Source: Acetobacter oeni
Lineage (GTDB): Bacteria > Pseudomonadota > Alphaproteobacteria > Acetobacterales > Acetobacteraceae
DNA: 64,000 nt
Assembly: GCF_011516825.1 (NCBI RefSeq)
Contig: NZ_WOTA01000020.1
Location: 1-64,000 of the forward strand
Reading direction: 5' to 3'
Shown here piece by piece: positions 15,341 through 25,210 of this stretch (positions are counted from its first letter, which is position 1; each line of letters begins with the position of its first letter). The notes beneath the pieces are model-generated. The model ran no database searches, was not told the origin of the DNA, and saw nothing but the letters and a program-made list of their open reading frames with translations. A program made the position numbers and the translations under genes.

Positions 15341-15659
15341 GATACGGACAATTGCCTGAGCGAAATGACAAGATGACCCTCTCTAATCGCAGGCTTTTGA
15401 ACAATTCAACAAAAATCTGACCGGCTGCGCAACATTCCGGGAGCATGTAGTTTTTGCATCACAGATATGTCCAGCTTTTCGGGCAAGGCACATTTTACTC
15501 AATCATCACGATATCTCTGTAAGCGACCGCTAACCTGCGTCTTTGCTTCAGAAGCCAGACGCTCATTATTCTTTCAGATATGAAGGCGGAGAAGACAAAC
15601 TTCTGTCCTCTCCGAAAAAATAAACGCAACAGCTACACATCATCCTGAAAAATACTTCT
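15341..15659. other. Intergenic region upstream of the TonB-receptor gene
   Basis: No gene is seen in these 319 bases. They hold the promoter side of the TonB-receptor gene and the 3' side of the next leftward gene. An imperfect G+C-rich hairpin lies near 15586-15618, but without a T run on either strand it cannot be called a terminator. Confidence 0.5.
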
Positions 15660-16925
15660 TCAGCCCGCGTCTTTGATCCACTCAGGGTGATGTGGCACAG
15701 CAACATCCCGCCCCTTCAGCATCAGATCCCAGTAAACGCGCGGGAAGACTTTTGTCTTGAGCAGCCAGGCAAAACTGCTGGGTTTGCGCTGGTCATACGG
15801 AAAACTCGGAGCGGGTTTGCCGCCATAAAGAAATTCAGCCAGCACTACCTTTCCGTAAGCGACGGTCAGCGGACAGGCGCCATAGCCGTCATAATGGCCC
15901 GTAACTGGCGTTCCCTCGAGAGATGCCAGAACATTGGCGACAACCACCGGCGTCTGAGCACGCGCTGCTGCCGCCGTTTTGGCGTTACTCGTCCCGATCA
16001 CATCGCCCGCGCCAAACACGGTATCGTATTTCACATGACGGAGTGAGGAAGGATCGACATCGACCCATCCCGCCGCATTCGCGAGCGGGCTGGATTTAAT
16101 GAAATCCGGCGCGCTCTGCGGCGGGGTCACATGCAGCATATCAAAGCTGCGGGTCTCGCGCGAAGTCGAACCGTCGGGTGCCGTAACATCAAAAGTCGCG
16201 GTTTTGGTTTTCCCGTCCACAGCGACGAGGTTGTGCTTATAAAACAGGTTTATTCCATAATAATCGACCGTGAACTGCAAAGAAGGCCGGTAATAACCTA
16301 CGCCGAACAGAGCATCACCGGCGAGCAGAAACTCAACGTCGGTACGGTTGAGCGAACCTTCCTTACGCCAGAAATCCGAGGCCAGATAAGCAATTTTCTG
16401 CGGCGCTCCGGCGCATTTGATCGGCATGGGCGGCTGGGTAAACAGCGCCTTGCCACCATTCAGCGTCTGGATGCAGGTCCATGTATATTCGACATGCTGC
16501 ATCGAATAGTTGCTGCACACGCCATTTTTTCCGAGCGTTTCCGTGAGCCCCTCAATCTTGTCCCAGTCGAGTTGCAGACCCGGGCAGACGACAAGCCGGC
16601 GATATCCGATCCGTTTGCCGTCCTCCAGCGTGACAATATTCTCTTCCGGCTGAAACGAGGCTGCCGCGGCACGAAACCAGGTGACACCCTCCGGAATCAG
16701 TCCGCCTTCCTGCCGTAATGTCTGTTTCAGAGACATGACGCCCGCCCCTACAAGCGTCCAGCCCGGCTGATAAGCATGGGTTGTGGCAGGGTCAATGATC
16801 GCAACGGAGAGCGCCGGACGTTCCCGCCGCAGTTTCGCGGCGATGGAAATGCCGGCGGCCCCCCCGCCAACGACAACGACGGTGAACTGCTGATCGGGCC
16901 GGGCCACGATTGCGGGTTCGGTCAT
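15660..16925 (-). CDS. Sulfide:quinone oxidoreductase-like FAD flavoprotein
   Basis: The protein has 421 residues. It starts with the FAD-binding motif VVVVGGGAAGISIA (16-29). Cys residues at 114 (VVCPG), 137 (GVCSNYS) and 171 (PIKCAGAPQKIAY), plus the later TVFGAGDVIGTSNAKT and CPLTVAYGK stretches, match sulfide:quinone oxidoreductases of the mitochondrial-like type. These oxidise sulfide to polysulfide or sulfane sulfur and pass electrons to quinone at the membrane surface. The hydrophobic C-terminal part (FAWLLKTKVFPRVYWDLMLKG) would suit membrane association. It stands alone. Use in sulfide detoxification is inferred. Confidence 0.85.
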   Translation of the reverse strand: MTEPAIVARPDQQFTVVVVGGGAAGISIAAKLRRERPALSVAIIDPATTHAYQPGWTLVGAGVMSLKQTLRQEGGLIPEGVTWFRAAAASFQPEENIVTLEDGKRIGYRRLVVCPGLQLDWDKIEGLTETLGKNGVCSNYSMQHVEYTWTCIQTLNGGKALFTQPPMPIKCAGAPQKIAYLASDFWRKEGSLNRTDVEFLLAGDALFGVGYYRPSLQFTVDYYGINLFYKHNLVAVDGKTKTATFDVTAPDGSTSRETRSFDMLHVTPPQSAPDFIKSSPLANAAGWVDVDPSSLRHVKYDTVFGAGDVIGTSNAKTAAAARAQTPVVVANVLASLEGTPVTGHYDGYGACPLTVAYGKVVLAEFLYGGKPAPSFPYDQRKPSSFAWLLKTKVFPRVYWDLMLKGRDVAVPHHPEWIKDAG

Positions 16926-17650
16926 GGGAGAAACTCCTTATCTCATGCTGTACAGATGCGACGCAGGGTGCGCCGATCCGGGGTCGGGGGCAACACGCGT
17001 GCCCGAATGACACGCTCAGACAGAGAGAAAAGGCGCCCGAGCCGTATCGGTTTCTGCGGAGATTTTCATGGAAACGATGGATACGGGAGGGTGGGGTCTT
17101 ATCTGCGCGCGCGATCAGTGGGTAAGAGAAATGCGCCACAGGCTGGACATGCGCGACAGAACCCGCACGAGTCCGGGCGTTGAGTCCGCCATGAAGCGAA
17201 AAAAGATAGCGAAAGGCGTCCGCCGGACGGTCATGACCGTGTTGTTTCCGGTTACGAAAACGGTTTTTCCATGAGCACGCCAGTGTCAGGCAACATGACC
17301 CGGAAATGAGAATCTCTGGTTCTGCCCCTGCTAAGCATTGCCGCTTTTCTCAGGACTTTGCCCAGACACCCACAAAGACCGCCTGTCTCCGGAAACCGGT
17401 GTTGTTTATCAACAGATGGGGGGCTGAGGATGTGGGTCCCTGCCGGGTTTTGGGCAGAGTCTGCTTGTCCGGGAATATCTTCGGGCCGGTCCCATATCTG
17501 ATTTATGACCTTACGGAAGCCCGGGAGAAACGGCTGTTCTCACAGCGACAGGCAACACAGAGCGGGCTTTCACGCATCCGCAGACCGGCAAACAACCCGC
17601 TAAAACCGGCTGAATACCGTGAGCAGTCCCCGGCAGGCCAGAGACCCGAC
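16926..17650. other. Gene-poor region of about 0.7 kb
   Basis: No convincing gene is seen. Frames on both strands are short or lack start signals. The best candidate is a 39-codon minus-strand frame at 17115-17234 (MTVRRTPFAIFFRFM...), amphipathic and basic, without a clear ribosome binding site. The segment should contain the promoter of the flavoprotein gene and the 3' end of the DUF3297 transcript. Confidence 0.45.
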
Positions 17651-17902
17651 TTATTTTGCGTCTTTAAACCAGACCTCGACCGGTCCCTTGATCTTCATCG
17701 CCATCGGCTTGCCACGACGGTCCAGCGTCTTGCCCACGGCAACGCGAACCCAGCCTTCGCTGATGCAGTATTCCTCAACATTGGTCTTTTCCTGACCTTT
17801 GAAACGGACACCGATGCCGCGATCCAGCAGCGTCTCGTTGTAGAACGAGCTGTCCGGATCGACGGAAAGCCGGTCGGGAGGAGTATTCGTGGTTTCACTC
17901 AT
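17651..17902 (-). CDS. DUF3297 family protein
   Basis: From MSETTNTPPDRLSVDPD the protein has 83 residues, the usual family size. The middle (YNETLLDRGIGVRFKGQEKTNVEEYCISEGWVRV) and the end (DRRGKPMAMKIKGPVEVWFK) are highly characteristic of DUF3297, a small conserved proteobacterial protein without known function. It lies downstream of fabF and on the same strand. Confidence 0.85.
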   Translation of the reverse strand: MSETTNTPPDRLSVDPDSSFYNETLLDRGIGVRFKGQEKTNVEEYCISEGWVRVAVGKTLDRRGKPMAMKIKGPVEVWFKDAK

Positions 17903-18007
17903 GATGAGAAGCCTGTCCCTCTTTGCGGACTGATCGACCGGCACCGGAATGACCGTCAATCATATATCCCGGCGGATGAGCCGCTCACACGGCCCGTCCG
18001 GCCTGTG

Positions 18008-19315
18008 TCAGACGCCGCGAACGACGATGCTGGCGTTTGTGCCGCCAAAGCCGAAGCTGTTCGACAGCGCAACTTTGACATTCCGTTCCTGCGCATGGTG
18101 AGCGACACGGTCGATGGCGCTCTCACGTGACGGATTGTCGAGATTGAGCGTCGGCGGCACGACATTGTCGCGAATCGCGAGCATTGAGAACATGGCTTCA
18201 ACCGCGCCGGCCGCACCGAGCAGATGCCCGATCGCCGATTTGGTGGAAGACATCGCAAGTTTGCCGGCATCGTCGCCGAACAGACGCTCGACCGCCACAA
18301 GCTCAAGGTCATCGGCCATGGTCGATGTCCCGTGAGCATTGACATAACCGACGTCACCCGGTGTCACGCCCGCGCTTTTCAACGCGGAATTCATGGCGCG
18401 ATAAGCGCCCTCATGTCCTTCGGCAGGAGCGGTGATGTGATGAGCATCCCCTGACATCCCGTAGCCGACGATTTCACCGTAAATTTTAGCGCCACGTGCT
18501 TTCGCGTGCTCATATTCCTCAAGCACGACAATGCCCGCGCCTTCTCCCATGACGAAGCCGTCACGGTCACGATCCCACGGACGGGAAGCCCTTTGCGGCG
18601 TCTCATTGAAAGACGTGGAAAGCGCGCGGGCCGAGCAGAAGCCGGCGATACCAAGTTTGCAGACCGTGGCTTCCGCGCCGCCGGCTACCATGACATCGGC
18701 ATCGCCGAGCATGATCAGACGCGCCGCGTCACCGATGGCATGCACACCTGTGGCGCAGGCCGTCACCGCGGAATGATTAGGGCCTTTGAAGCCGTATCTG
18801 ATCGAGACATTACCCGAAACCAGGTTGGTCAGAGCCGACGGGATAAAGAAGGGCGACAGGCGCCGTGCTTTTCCTTCGTAGACCGTGATCGATGCCTCGT
18901 AGATGGTCTGAAGGCCGCCGATCCCGGAACCGATCATCACGCCGGTGGCGCAGCGATCCTCTTCCGATTCGGGCTTCCACCCGGAATCCTCGACCGCCTC
19001 GGCGGCAGCGATCATACCAAGATGGATAAAGCGATCCATCTTCTTCTGGTCTTTGACCGGTATCCAGTCAGAGACGGTCAGCTTCCCTTCAGCCGTAGGG
19101 CCTTCGGGCACTTCACCGGCAACATGCGCTGCAAGCTCGCTCGGATCGAAGGCGTGAATGCGGTCAATACCACTTTCGCCAGCGATGAGACGCTTCCAGA
19201 CATGCTCAGTACCGAGCCCGAGCGGGGTCACCATCCCCATGCCGGTGACGACAACACGTCTCCGGCCCAAATCCGATCCAGCCGACTGCAGCAAGCTAGC
19301 CCGCTCCCTGTTCAC
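18008..19315 (-). CDS. fabF: 3-oxoacyl-[acyl-carrier-protein] synthase 2 (KAS II)
   Basis: The 435-residue enzyme condenses malonyl-ACP with acyl-ACP during chain elongation. RRRVVVTGMGMVTPLG opens the thiolase fold. The active-site Cys is in VTACATGVHAIGDA, the first His in NAHGTSTMADD and the second in AIGHLLGAAGAVEA. NSFGFGGTNAS closes the active site. It starts at a GTG about 55 bases after the acyl carrier protein gene, and the N-terminus may be shorter since the first 15 or so residues are not typical. It is the last gene of the fab cluster. Confidence 0.95.
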   Translation of the reverse strand: MNRERASLLQSAGSDLGRRRVVVTGMGMVTPLGLGTEHVWKRLIAGESGIDRIHAFDPSELAAHVAGEVPEGPTAEGKLTVSDWIPVKDQKKMDRFIHLGMIAAAEAVEDSGWKPESEEDRCATGVMIGSGIGGLQTIYEASITVYEGKARRLSPFFIPSALTNLVSGNVSIRYGFKGPNHSAVTACATGVHAIGDAARLIMLGDADVMVAGGAEATVCKLGIAGFCSARALSTSFNETPQRASRPWDRDRDGFVMGEGAGIVVLEEYEHAKARGAKIYGEIVGYGMSGDAHHITAPAEGHEGAYRAMNSALKSAGVTPGDVGYVNAHGTSTMADDLELVAVERLFGDDAGKLAMSSTKSAIGHLLGAAGAVEAMFSMLAIRDNVVPPTLNLDNPSRESAIDRVAHHAQERNVKVALSNSFGFGGTNASIVVRGV

Positions 19316-19369
19316 GCGTTAACGGGGGTCCGCGAAACATCCGTGGACCCTAATCCCGGACAAACTGCC

Positions 19370-19612
19370 TCAGGCAGCCTTCTTCTGGGCCTCAATGTAG
19401 TCGATCGCATCCTTGACCGTGGCGATTTTCTCAGCCGCATCCTCGGGGATCTCAACATTGAAAGCTTCTTCAAATGCCATCACCAGCTCAACGGTGTCGA
19501 GGCTGTCCGCGCCCAGATCGTCGATGAACGACGCTTCCGGGGTCACTTTACTTTCTTCGACGCCGAGGTGTTCGACAACGATTTTTTTAACCTTGTCAGC
19601 GATTTCGCTCAT
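19370..19612 (-). CDS. acpP: Acyl carrier protein
   Basis: This 80-residue acidic protein ([20 protein letters not shown]...) carries the phosphopantetheine attachment serine in [16 protein letters not shown] (Ser37). It is the carrier of acyl chains for fatty acid synthesis. The start at 19612 is chosen because it gives the standard ACP length. It lies between fabG and fabF as in most bacteria. Confidence 0.97.
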   Translation of the reverse strand: MSEIADKVKKIVVEHLGVEESKVTPEASFIDDLGADSLDTVELVMAFEEAFNVEIPEDAAEKIATVKDAIDYIEAQKKAA

Positions 19613-19909
19613 CTGTCTCTGCTTCCTGTATGCCCAAGGGATACGGGCGATTGGTTGACGCTCGTTCTGCCTGACTTTCACGGCCAGCCCAGGGTGCCGA
19701 GCGCGGCAACCCGTGTGTGCCCAACGAGGCTGCCGGGGCGCTTAGCACGGTTTTCTTCCCGTCGCCAAGGCGATAGAGAAAACCACTGACACTTCGTCAC
19801 CCGGACAGCACACGGAACACAAAATAAATCCTGCCACGCAACCCGTCCGCGCGGTAGTCCGGATTATGCCGGAACGCAAAACCGGCACCGCGAATTTGCA
19901 GAACCGGCC

Positions 19910-20653
19910 TCAGATCATTGCCATCCCGCCATTGACGTGCAGGGTGCTGCCGGTGACCCAGGCGGCCTCATCGGAGGCCAGATACAGCACCGCCGAAGCT
20001 ACATCGTCCGGCGTGCCCATCCGGGCAAGCGGAATGGCGCCGACCAGCTTTTCTTTCTGCGCTTCCGGCAGAACGTCGGTCATCGGCGTGGCGATAAAAC
20101 CAGGTGCCACGACATTCAGCGTAACACCACGCGCGCCGGCCTCCTGGGCCAGAGACTTGGTCATGCCCACAAGCCCCGCCTTCGCGGCTGTGTAATTGGC
20201 CTGCCCGGCGTTTCCGGTCGCGCCCACAACGGAGGCTATGTTGATGATCCGCCCTGAGCGACGGCGCAGCATCCCTTTCAGGGCGGCACGGCAGAGGCGG
20301 AACGGCGAGGACAGATCGACATTGATGACCTTGTCCCAGTCTTCGTCCTTCATGCGGATCGCCAGCATGTCACGGGTTAGCCCGGCATTGTTGACGAGAA
20401 TATCGAGCGGCGCGCCGGCGGCTTCCTCCGCCCGGGCAATAAGCTGATCGGCGCTGGCCGGATCGGAGAGGTCGGCGGTCACGGCATGGACACGCTCCTT
20501 GCCAAGCCCGGCGGCAAGCTCGTTCAGCACGGATTCACGGGTGCCTGTGATAACGACGACCGCGCCCTGCCTGTGAAGCTGACGGGCAATCGCCGCGCCG
20601 ATACCGCCTGTGGCGCCGGTGACTAGGGCGACTTTCGAGGTGAGGCTAAACAT
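19910..20653 (-). CDS. fabG: 3-oxoacyl-[acyl-carrier-protein] reductase
   Basis: The 247-residue short-chain dehydrogenase has the NADPH motif TGATGGIG (13-20), NNAG near residue 90 and the catalytic Ser and YTAAKAG (Tyr-x3-Lys). The C-terminal HVNGGMAMI is typical of FabG. It reduces 3-oxoacyl-ACP. It is placed between fabD and acpP, which sets it apart from other short-chain dehydrogenases. Confidence 0.95.
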   Translation of the reverse strand: MFSLTSKVALVTGATGGIGAAIARQLHRQGAVVVITGTRESVLNELAAGLGKERVHAVTADLSDPASADQLIARAEEAAGAPLDILVNNAGLTRDMLAIRMKDEDWDKVINVDLSSPFRLCRAALKGMLRRRSGRIINIASVVGATGNAGQANYTAAKAGLVGMTKSLAQEAGARGVTLNVVAPGFIATPMTDVLPEAQKEKLVGAIPLARMGTPDDVASAVLYLASDEAAWVTGSTLHVNGGMAMI

Positions 20654-20775
20654 TCTGATTTATTGAATCCTGTCAGTGCTGAACCGTGTGACCGGTTATT
20701 ATAGCAGAGTGACGGGAACCAGGAGCAGCGCCCCTGATACGTCTGCTCTGCGATCAAAATTTCTGTCTCAGAATT

Positions 20776-21747
20776 TCAGAGACTCTGCAAAAAAGCGTCG
20801 ATATCCGGCACGGTCCCGGCGGTCTGCGCCTTCGCATCCGGCGCAATCCGGCGAATCAGCCCGGTCAGAACCTTGCCTGCGCCAAGCTCGACAAAGCTGT
20901 CGACGCCCATCGCCACCATCTCCTCCACACTCTCGCGCCAGCGCACCGTTCCGCACACCTGACGAACCAGCAGATCACGAATCACATCGGGCGACGTCAC
21001 CTTCCGCGCCGTAACATTGGCGACAACCGGCACGACCGGCGTTTCGACCTCGGCGCCGGCAAGTGCTTCCGCCATCTCATCGGCCGCCGGACGCATCAGC
21101 GAGCTGTGGAAGGGGGCGGAAACAGGAAGCCTGACGGCCCGCTTCACCCCCATGTCCTTCGCGATGACAATCGCCCGATCGATCGCTCCGGTCTGTCCCG
21201 AAACAACGATCTGCCCGCCACCGTTATCGTTTGCGAGTTCGATCACCTCACGATGCTCCGGCTCGCCCTCGACCTTTACGATGGCCGCGGCCTCGCAGAT
21301 CTCGCGCGCCTTTTCCGGCGTGACGCCGATCAGAGCCGCCATACCGCCCTGCCCGGCCGGCACCGCGCGTTGCATGGCCCGGCCACGGAGACGCAGCAGT
21401 TTCGCGGTCTCCGCAATACCGAAGCTGCGGGCCGCGGCAAGCGCCGAATATTCACCCAGCGAGTGCCCCGCCATCAGCGTGGCTTTTTCAGCGAAGTTGA
21501 AGCCGCCTTCCCGTTCCATGATCCGAACAACCGCCAGAGACACCGCCATCAGCGCTGGCTGAGCGTTTTCCGTGCTGGTCAGAGTGTCAGCCGGCCCCTC
21601 GAAAATAATTTTCGAGAGATGCTCGCCAAGAGCGTCATCCACCTCCTGAAACACCTCGCGGGCGGCGGGATAAGCATCGGCCAGATCCTGCCCCATGCCG
21701 GGAAACTGGCTTCCCTGCCCCGGGAAAACAAATGCGAATACAGGCAT
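20776..21747 (-). CDS. fabD: Malonyl-CoA:acyl carrier protein transacylase
   Basis: The 323-residue enzyme transfers malonyl from CoA to ACP. It has the N-terminal FPGQGSQFPGMG, the nucleophile serine in GHSLGEYSALAAA, the substrate Arg region (RLRGRAMQ) and the catalytic His in PVSAPFHSSLM. It is the first gene of the leftward order fabD-fabG-acpP-fabF. fabH and plsX are not next to it. Confidence 0.95.
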   Translation of the reverse strand: MPVFAFVFPGQGSQFPGMGQDLADAYPAAREVFQEVDDALGEHLSKIIFEGPADTLTSTENAQPALMAVSLAVVRIMEREGGFNFAEKATLMAGHSLGEYSALAAARSFGIAETAKLLRLRGRAMQRAVPAGQGGMAALIGVTPEKAREICEAAAIVKVEGEPEHREVIELANDNGGGQIVVSGQTGAIDRAIVIAKDMGVKRAVRLPVSAPFHSSLMRPAADEMAEALAGAEVETPVVPVVANVTARKVTSPDVIRDLLVRQVCGTVRWRESVEEMVAMGVDSFVELGAGKVLTGLIRRIAPDAKAQTAGTVPDIDAFLQSL

Positions 21748-21999
21748 TGGGACCTCTCCTGAGCGGGCTGCCCTCTCCGGCCTTCTGGCTGGCCTGAAAG
21801 AGTGCCGCGTTTGTCTGACGCGCCGTTCGCCTGCCGGTTTTTACTCAGAAGACGCGGTCACGGGCCTATGATAAGGATCGCCAGGATCACGCCCGACGGG
21901 CGCAATGGTGACGGCGATTGCGCAGGAGATGAAAGAAAATCCCGCCCGAATGTCAATGTTGGCGAAAGCAGTCCGGTCGTCCGACCCGGCCGACGCCTC

Positions 22000-22512
22000 T
22001 CAGCGCGCCTGTTTCAGCCGCCAGAGGATCACCAGAAACACGTCCCAGACTGTTGCCGGCACTTCCCGTAGCCACTGCCACGCCCGCCTGCCGACCGCCA
22101 GACCGACCCCGGACGGCGCCGGGATTTTCACGACCGTCCAGCCAGCCGCCCGCATCATCGCAACGCAACGCATCATATGAAAGTCGCTGGTCACAATCCC
22201 GACCGGGCCGGAATAGCCCCGCGCACGCAGAATCCGGGTGCAGACAATAACGGAATCGCACGTATCAGACGCCGTGGGCTCCGGCAAAATTGCGGCCACG
22301 GAAATCCCCGCGTCGCGCAGCAGGCCCGTCATCACCTCTGCCTCCGTGCGGCCGCCCTGAGGCACGCCGCCTGTTGGAATCCAGAGCGGCGGCACGGAGG
22401 AACACTGACCGAAACGGACGGCGGCGGCGATGCGCCTCAGAAGGACAGGCCCTGCCGTGCCGTCTTCTCTCAGAGCCGCACCGAAGAGAATGACCGGCAG
22501 AGTCCGGTTCAC
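22000..22512 (-). CDS. YdcF family protein (DUF218)
   Basis: The protein has 170 residues. LPVILFGAALREDGTAGPVLLRRIAAAVRFG and PLWIPTGG, then TEAEVMTGLLRDAGI, SDTCDSVI and IVTSDFHMMRCVAMMRAAG match DUF218/YdcF. These proteins have a Rossmann-like fold that can bind S-adenosylmethionine and are linked to envelope functions in some bacteria. This copy lacks an N-terminal membrane anchor. Its ATG overlaps the preceding stop by four bases. Confidence 0.8.
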   Translation of the reverse strand: MNRTLPVILFGAALREDGTAGPVLLRRIAAAVRFGQCSSVPPLWIPTGGVPQGGRTEAEVMTGLLRDAGISVAAILPEPTASDTCDSVIVCTRILRARGYSGPVGIVTSDFHMMRCVAMMRAAGWTVVKIPAPSGVGLAVGRRAWQWLREVPATVWDVFLVILWRLKQAR

Positions 22513-22817
22513 GACCGGCCCTGGGTGAATTGCAGCAGACCCGTATGCGCGAGAGCCTGAACCGTCTTCCGCCAGACATCGCGGAACTGATCCGCCTCCA
22601 CCCCTCTTGTTTCAAGGCGGGCGGCAATATCCGCAACGGTGTTAACGCCGTCGATCAGCGGAAAAATACCCCGGGCCTGTGGTGGCAACTGAACAGGCGA
22701 ACCGCTTTCGAGCGGAAGCTGGTGGGTCGCGGTCATTGCCATGGCCAGTGCGATGCCGGTCGTGTCGCTGAGGCGGGGAACGGTGGCGGGATTCAGAGGA
22801 TCGGGTGAGAGCTGCAT
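22509..22817 (-). CDS. Hypothetical PqqD-like small protein
   Basis: The 102-residue protein has a segment (LPPQARGIFPLIDGVNTVADIAARLETRG) that resembles the winged helix of PqqD-like or methyltransferase-associated modules. The helix (FRDVWRKTVQALAHTGLLQF) continues that pattern. It is translationally coupled to the YdcF-family gene. The assignment is by pattern only. Confidence 0.5.
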   Translation of the reverse strand: MQLSPDPLNPATVPRLSDTTGIALAMAMTATHQLPLESGSPVQLPPQARGIFPLIDGVNTVADIAARLETRGVEADQFRDVWRKTVQALAHTGLLQFTQGRS

Positions 22818-22965
22818 GAAACACAGTTAAACGAAGCAATGCCGGACCACGCAAGCGGCGCGGAACGCAGACCGGGAAAACCGCAATGACAGCGCCTCTC
22901 CGGTCGGTCTCTGCTCCGGACAATCGCCAGACCATTTCCCCGGGGCACAGCACACAAAGTGGTCC

Positions 22966-23763
22966 TCAGGGACGAACGGCTATCCGGCTTTCCCATGGTG
23001 CCATCCAGCCCAGCCCCTCCGAAGCCGTCGCACGGGGATGATATTCGCACCCGACCCACCCCTCATAACCGGATCGGTCCAGCAGATCATAAAGTGAGTC
23101 ATACGCGATTTCCCCGCTATCCGGCTCATGCCGCTCCGGCACGCCGGCGATCTGCACATGCCCTGTCAGAGGCAGCAGACGCTCCAGTCGCCTTGTCAGA
23201 TCCCCCTGCATGATCTGGGCGTGATAGAAATCGAACTGAATCCTGACATTATCCGCGCCGATATTCCGGCAGACAGCGGCGGTTTCCTCCTGCCTCGACA
23301 CAAGATAACCCGGCATGTCGCGCGTATTGATTGCCTCCAGCACAATCGTCACACCCATGCTGCGTGCCTGCGCGGCGGCGGCGGCGATGTTGCGGGTATA
23401 GAGAGCGAGTCTCGCTTCTTTCTCCGCCTCATCCGGACAAAGGCCGGCCATAACATGCAGCCGTCTGTTTCCGAGGCGCTCCGCATAAGTGAGTGCGAGA
23501 TCGATACTCCGCCGGAACTCATCCTCTCTGCCCGGCAGGGATGCGATCCCCCGTTCTCCACCGGACCAGTCTCCGGGCGGCGCGTTGAACAGAGCCTGCC
23601 GCAAACCGTTGTCTTTCAGACGAAGTGCAATTTCGTCCGCCGGATAATCATAAGGAAAAAGGAATTCGACACCCCGAAAACCATCTTTCGCCGCAGCGGA
23701 AAAACGGTCAGGAAATTTCATTTCCGTATAAAGCATCGTCAGATTTGCAGCAAAAGCAGGCAT
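22966..23763 (-). CDS. otnI: 2-oxo-tetronate isomerase / hydroxypyruvate isomerase family
   Basis: From MPAFAANLTMLYTEMKFPD the protein has 265 residues. It is a TIM-barrel enzyme of the xylose-isomerase-like superfamily, with VEFLFPYDYPADEI, RRLHVMAGL, VLEAINTRDMPGY and IQFDFYHAQIMQGD carrying the metal and catalytic residues (Glu, Asp, His). Hyi and OtnI are close relatives. The neighbours (otnK, otnC and ltnD) point to the 2-oxo- to 3-oxo-tetronate step. It is the last gene of the leftward operon. Confidence 0.85.
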   Translation of the reverse strand: MPAFAANLTMLYTEMKFPDRFSAAAKDGFRGVEFLFPYDYPADEIALRLKDNGLRQALFNAPPGDWSGGERGIASLPGREDEFRRSIDLALTYAERLGNRRLHVMAGLCPDEAEKEARLALYTRNIAAAAAQARSMGVTIVLEAINTRDMPGYLVSRQEETAAVCRNIGADNVRIQFDFYHAQIMQGDLTRRLERLLPLTGHVQIAGVPERHEPDSGEIAYDSLYDLLDRSGYEGWVGCEYHPRATASEGLGWMAPWESRIAVRP

Positions 23764-23785
23764 GGTTTTGTCTTCCAGTCTGGTG

Positions 23786-25165
23786 TCAGGCACACAGGGG
23801 CCAGAGTATTGCGGTCATACAGAATCCGAGAAAACCGAGAATGCTTGTCAGAACGGTCCATGTTCGCAGGCTTTCTCCGGTATCAATTCCGGTCAGTTTC
23901 GTAAAAATCCAGAATCCTGCATCATTGATATGCGATATGGAAAGACCACCTCCACCCATTGGCAGGCAGAGCAGCGCCTTCTGGCTGGCGGTGATGGTCA
24001 GCGTCTGCAGAAGCGGCGACAGGATTCCGGCGGTGGTGACGAGAGCAACCGTGGTGGAACCCTGAATCGCGCGCAGCAAAGCACTGAGAACAAAGGCAAG
24101 AGCCAGAACCGGAAGTCCGCTTGCGTGCAGCAGACCGGACACGACGTGACCAATACCGCTCTGGACAAGAATATTCCCGAAAACACCTCCGGCACCGGCT
24201 ATCAGAATAACCATGGCCACCCCGGGAACGGCGGAGCCGACGACTTCCGAAACCTGCACATGGCTCCAGCCCCTGGACAGACCGAGCAGCCAGCCCGCGA
24301 GCAGAGTATCGATCAGCAGGGCTGTCATCGGGGCGCCGCACAATGCGGCTGCGTTGTGAAGAACAGTTCCTGCCTCTGTCAGCGAAAGAACGAATGTGCC
24401 GGACATAATCAGGACGACCGGAAACAGGATGAGCGCAACAATAATGCCAAAGGGCGGCGGAGGGGCATGGACAGTTCCTTCACCCGCCAGTACGCCGCCT
24501 TCAGCTTCCGACATCTCTTCGACCGTTCGCCGGATATCCTCACTGCATGAGAACTCCCGCCGTGTCATGCGCGAAGCAATCACATAACCCGTGAAGCCAA
24601 GGATAAGGGTAATCGGCAATCCGAACGCAAGAATACGTCCCAGGTCGGCACCGATCTGGGCGGCTGCCGCCGCCGGCCCGGGATGCGGCGGCAAAAAGGA
24701 GTGTACAGTCAGCATTGTCACGCACATTGGCAGCGCAAAGACCATGATCTGACGGTGTGTCAGCCTGCTCACACCATAAATAATCGGCATGACCATGATG
24801 ACACCGACTTCGAAAAACACGGGAATACCAATCAGGAATCCTGCGAGGGTCAGCGCCAGAGGAATACGGCGGCTGCCGAACCGCCCTATCAGGGTTCTGG
24901 CCAGCACCTCCGCGCCACCGGAAATTTCGACGATTTTTCCGATCATGGCGCCAAGCGTGATGATGATCGCGATATGACCAAGTGTTTTCCCCATTCCGGC
25001 CTCAATGGCCGGCGCGATTCTGTCCAGCGGCATACCGGACAGAATCGCCACGAACATGCTGACGAGCAGCAACGCGAGGACGGGTTGCAGACGAAACCGC
25101 AGAATAAGAACAATCATCAGAATGATGCCGGCAATTGCGCTGGCAAGCAGAAGAACGGGTGTCAT
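23786..25165 (-). CDS. GntP-family acid-sugar permease
   Basis: The 459-residue membrane protein has about 12-13 hydrophobic segments and typical GntP stretches: PLDRIAPAIEAGMGKTLGHIAIIITLGAMIGK, GIPVFFEVG and LPPHPGP. GntP permeases import gluconate and related acid sugars by proton symport. It sits inside the tetronate operon, so its substrate is probably L-threonate or D-erythronate. It ends 22 bases before the otnI start. Confidence 0.88.
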   Translation of the reverse strand: MTPVLLLASAIAGIILMIVLILRFRLQPVLALLLVSMFVAILSGMPLDRIAPAIEAGMGKTLGHIAIIITLGAMIGKIVEISGGAEVLARTLIGRFGSRRIPLALTLAGFLIGIPVFFEVGVIMVMPIIYGVSRLTHRQIMVFALPMCVTMLTVHSFLPPHPGPAAAAAQIGADLGRILAFGLPITLILGFTGYVIASRMTRREFSCSEDIRRTVEEMSEAEGGVLAGEGTVHAPPPPFGIIVALILFPVVLIMSGTFVLSLTEAGTVLHNAAALCGAPMTALLIDTLLAGWLLGLSRGWSHVQVSEVVGSAVPGVAMVILIAGAGGVFGNILVQSGIGHVVSGLLHASGLPVLALAFVLSALLRAIQGSTTVALVTTAGILSPLLQTLTITASQKALLCLPMGGGGLSISHINDAGFWIFTKLTGIDTGESLRTWTVLTSILGFLGFCMTAILWPLCA

Positions 25166-25210
25166 CTCAAGACCTTATTGTTTTTCTGTTCAGGTCCCGG
25201 GAAACCGGAG

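Noticed and set aside
15586..15620. G+C-rich hairpin after the flavoprotein gene as a terminator
   Set aside because: The stem has mismatches and the A/T run is on the wrong side for the leftward transcript.
15341..15660. A cobalamin riboswitch controlling the TonB-dependent receptor
   Set aside because: No B12 box or core motif is present upstream of the gene.
17306..18130. Plus-strand frame of 274 codons opposite the DUF3297 gene
   Set aside because: The minus strand carries a clear DUF3297 protein and the end of fabF in this interval. The plus frame has no start signal or recognisable domain.
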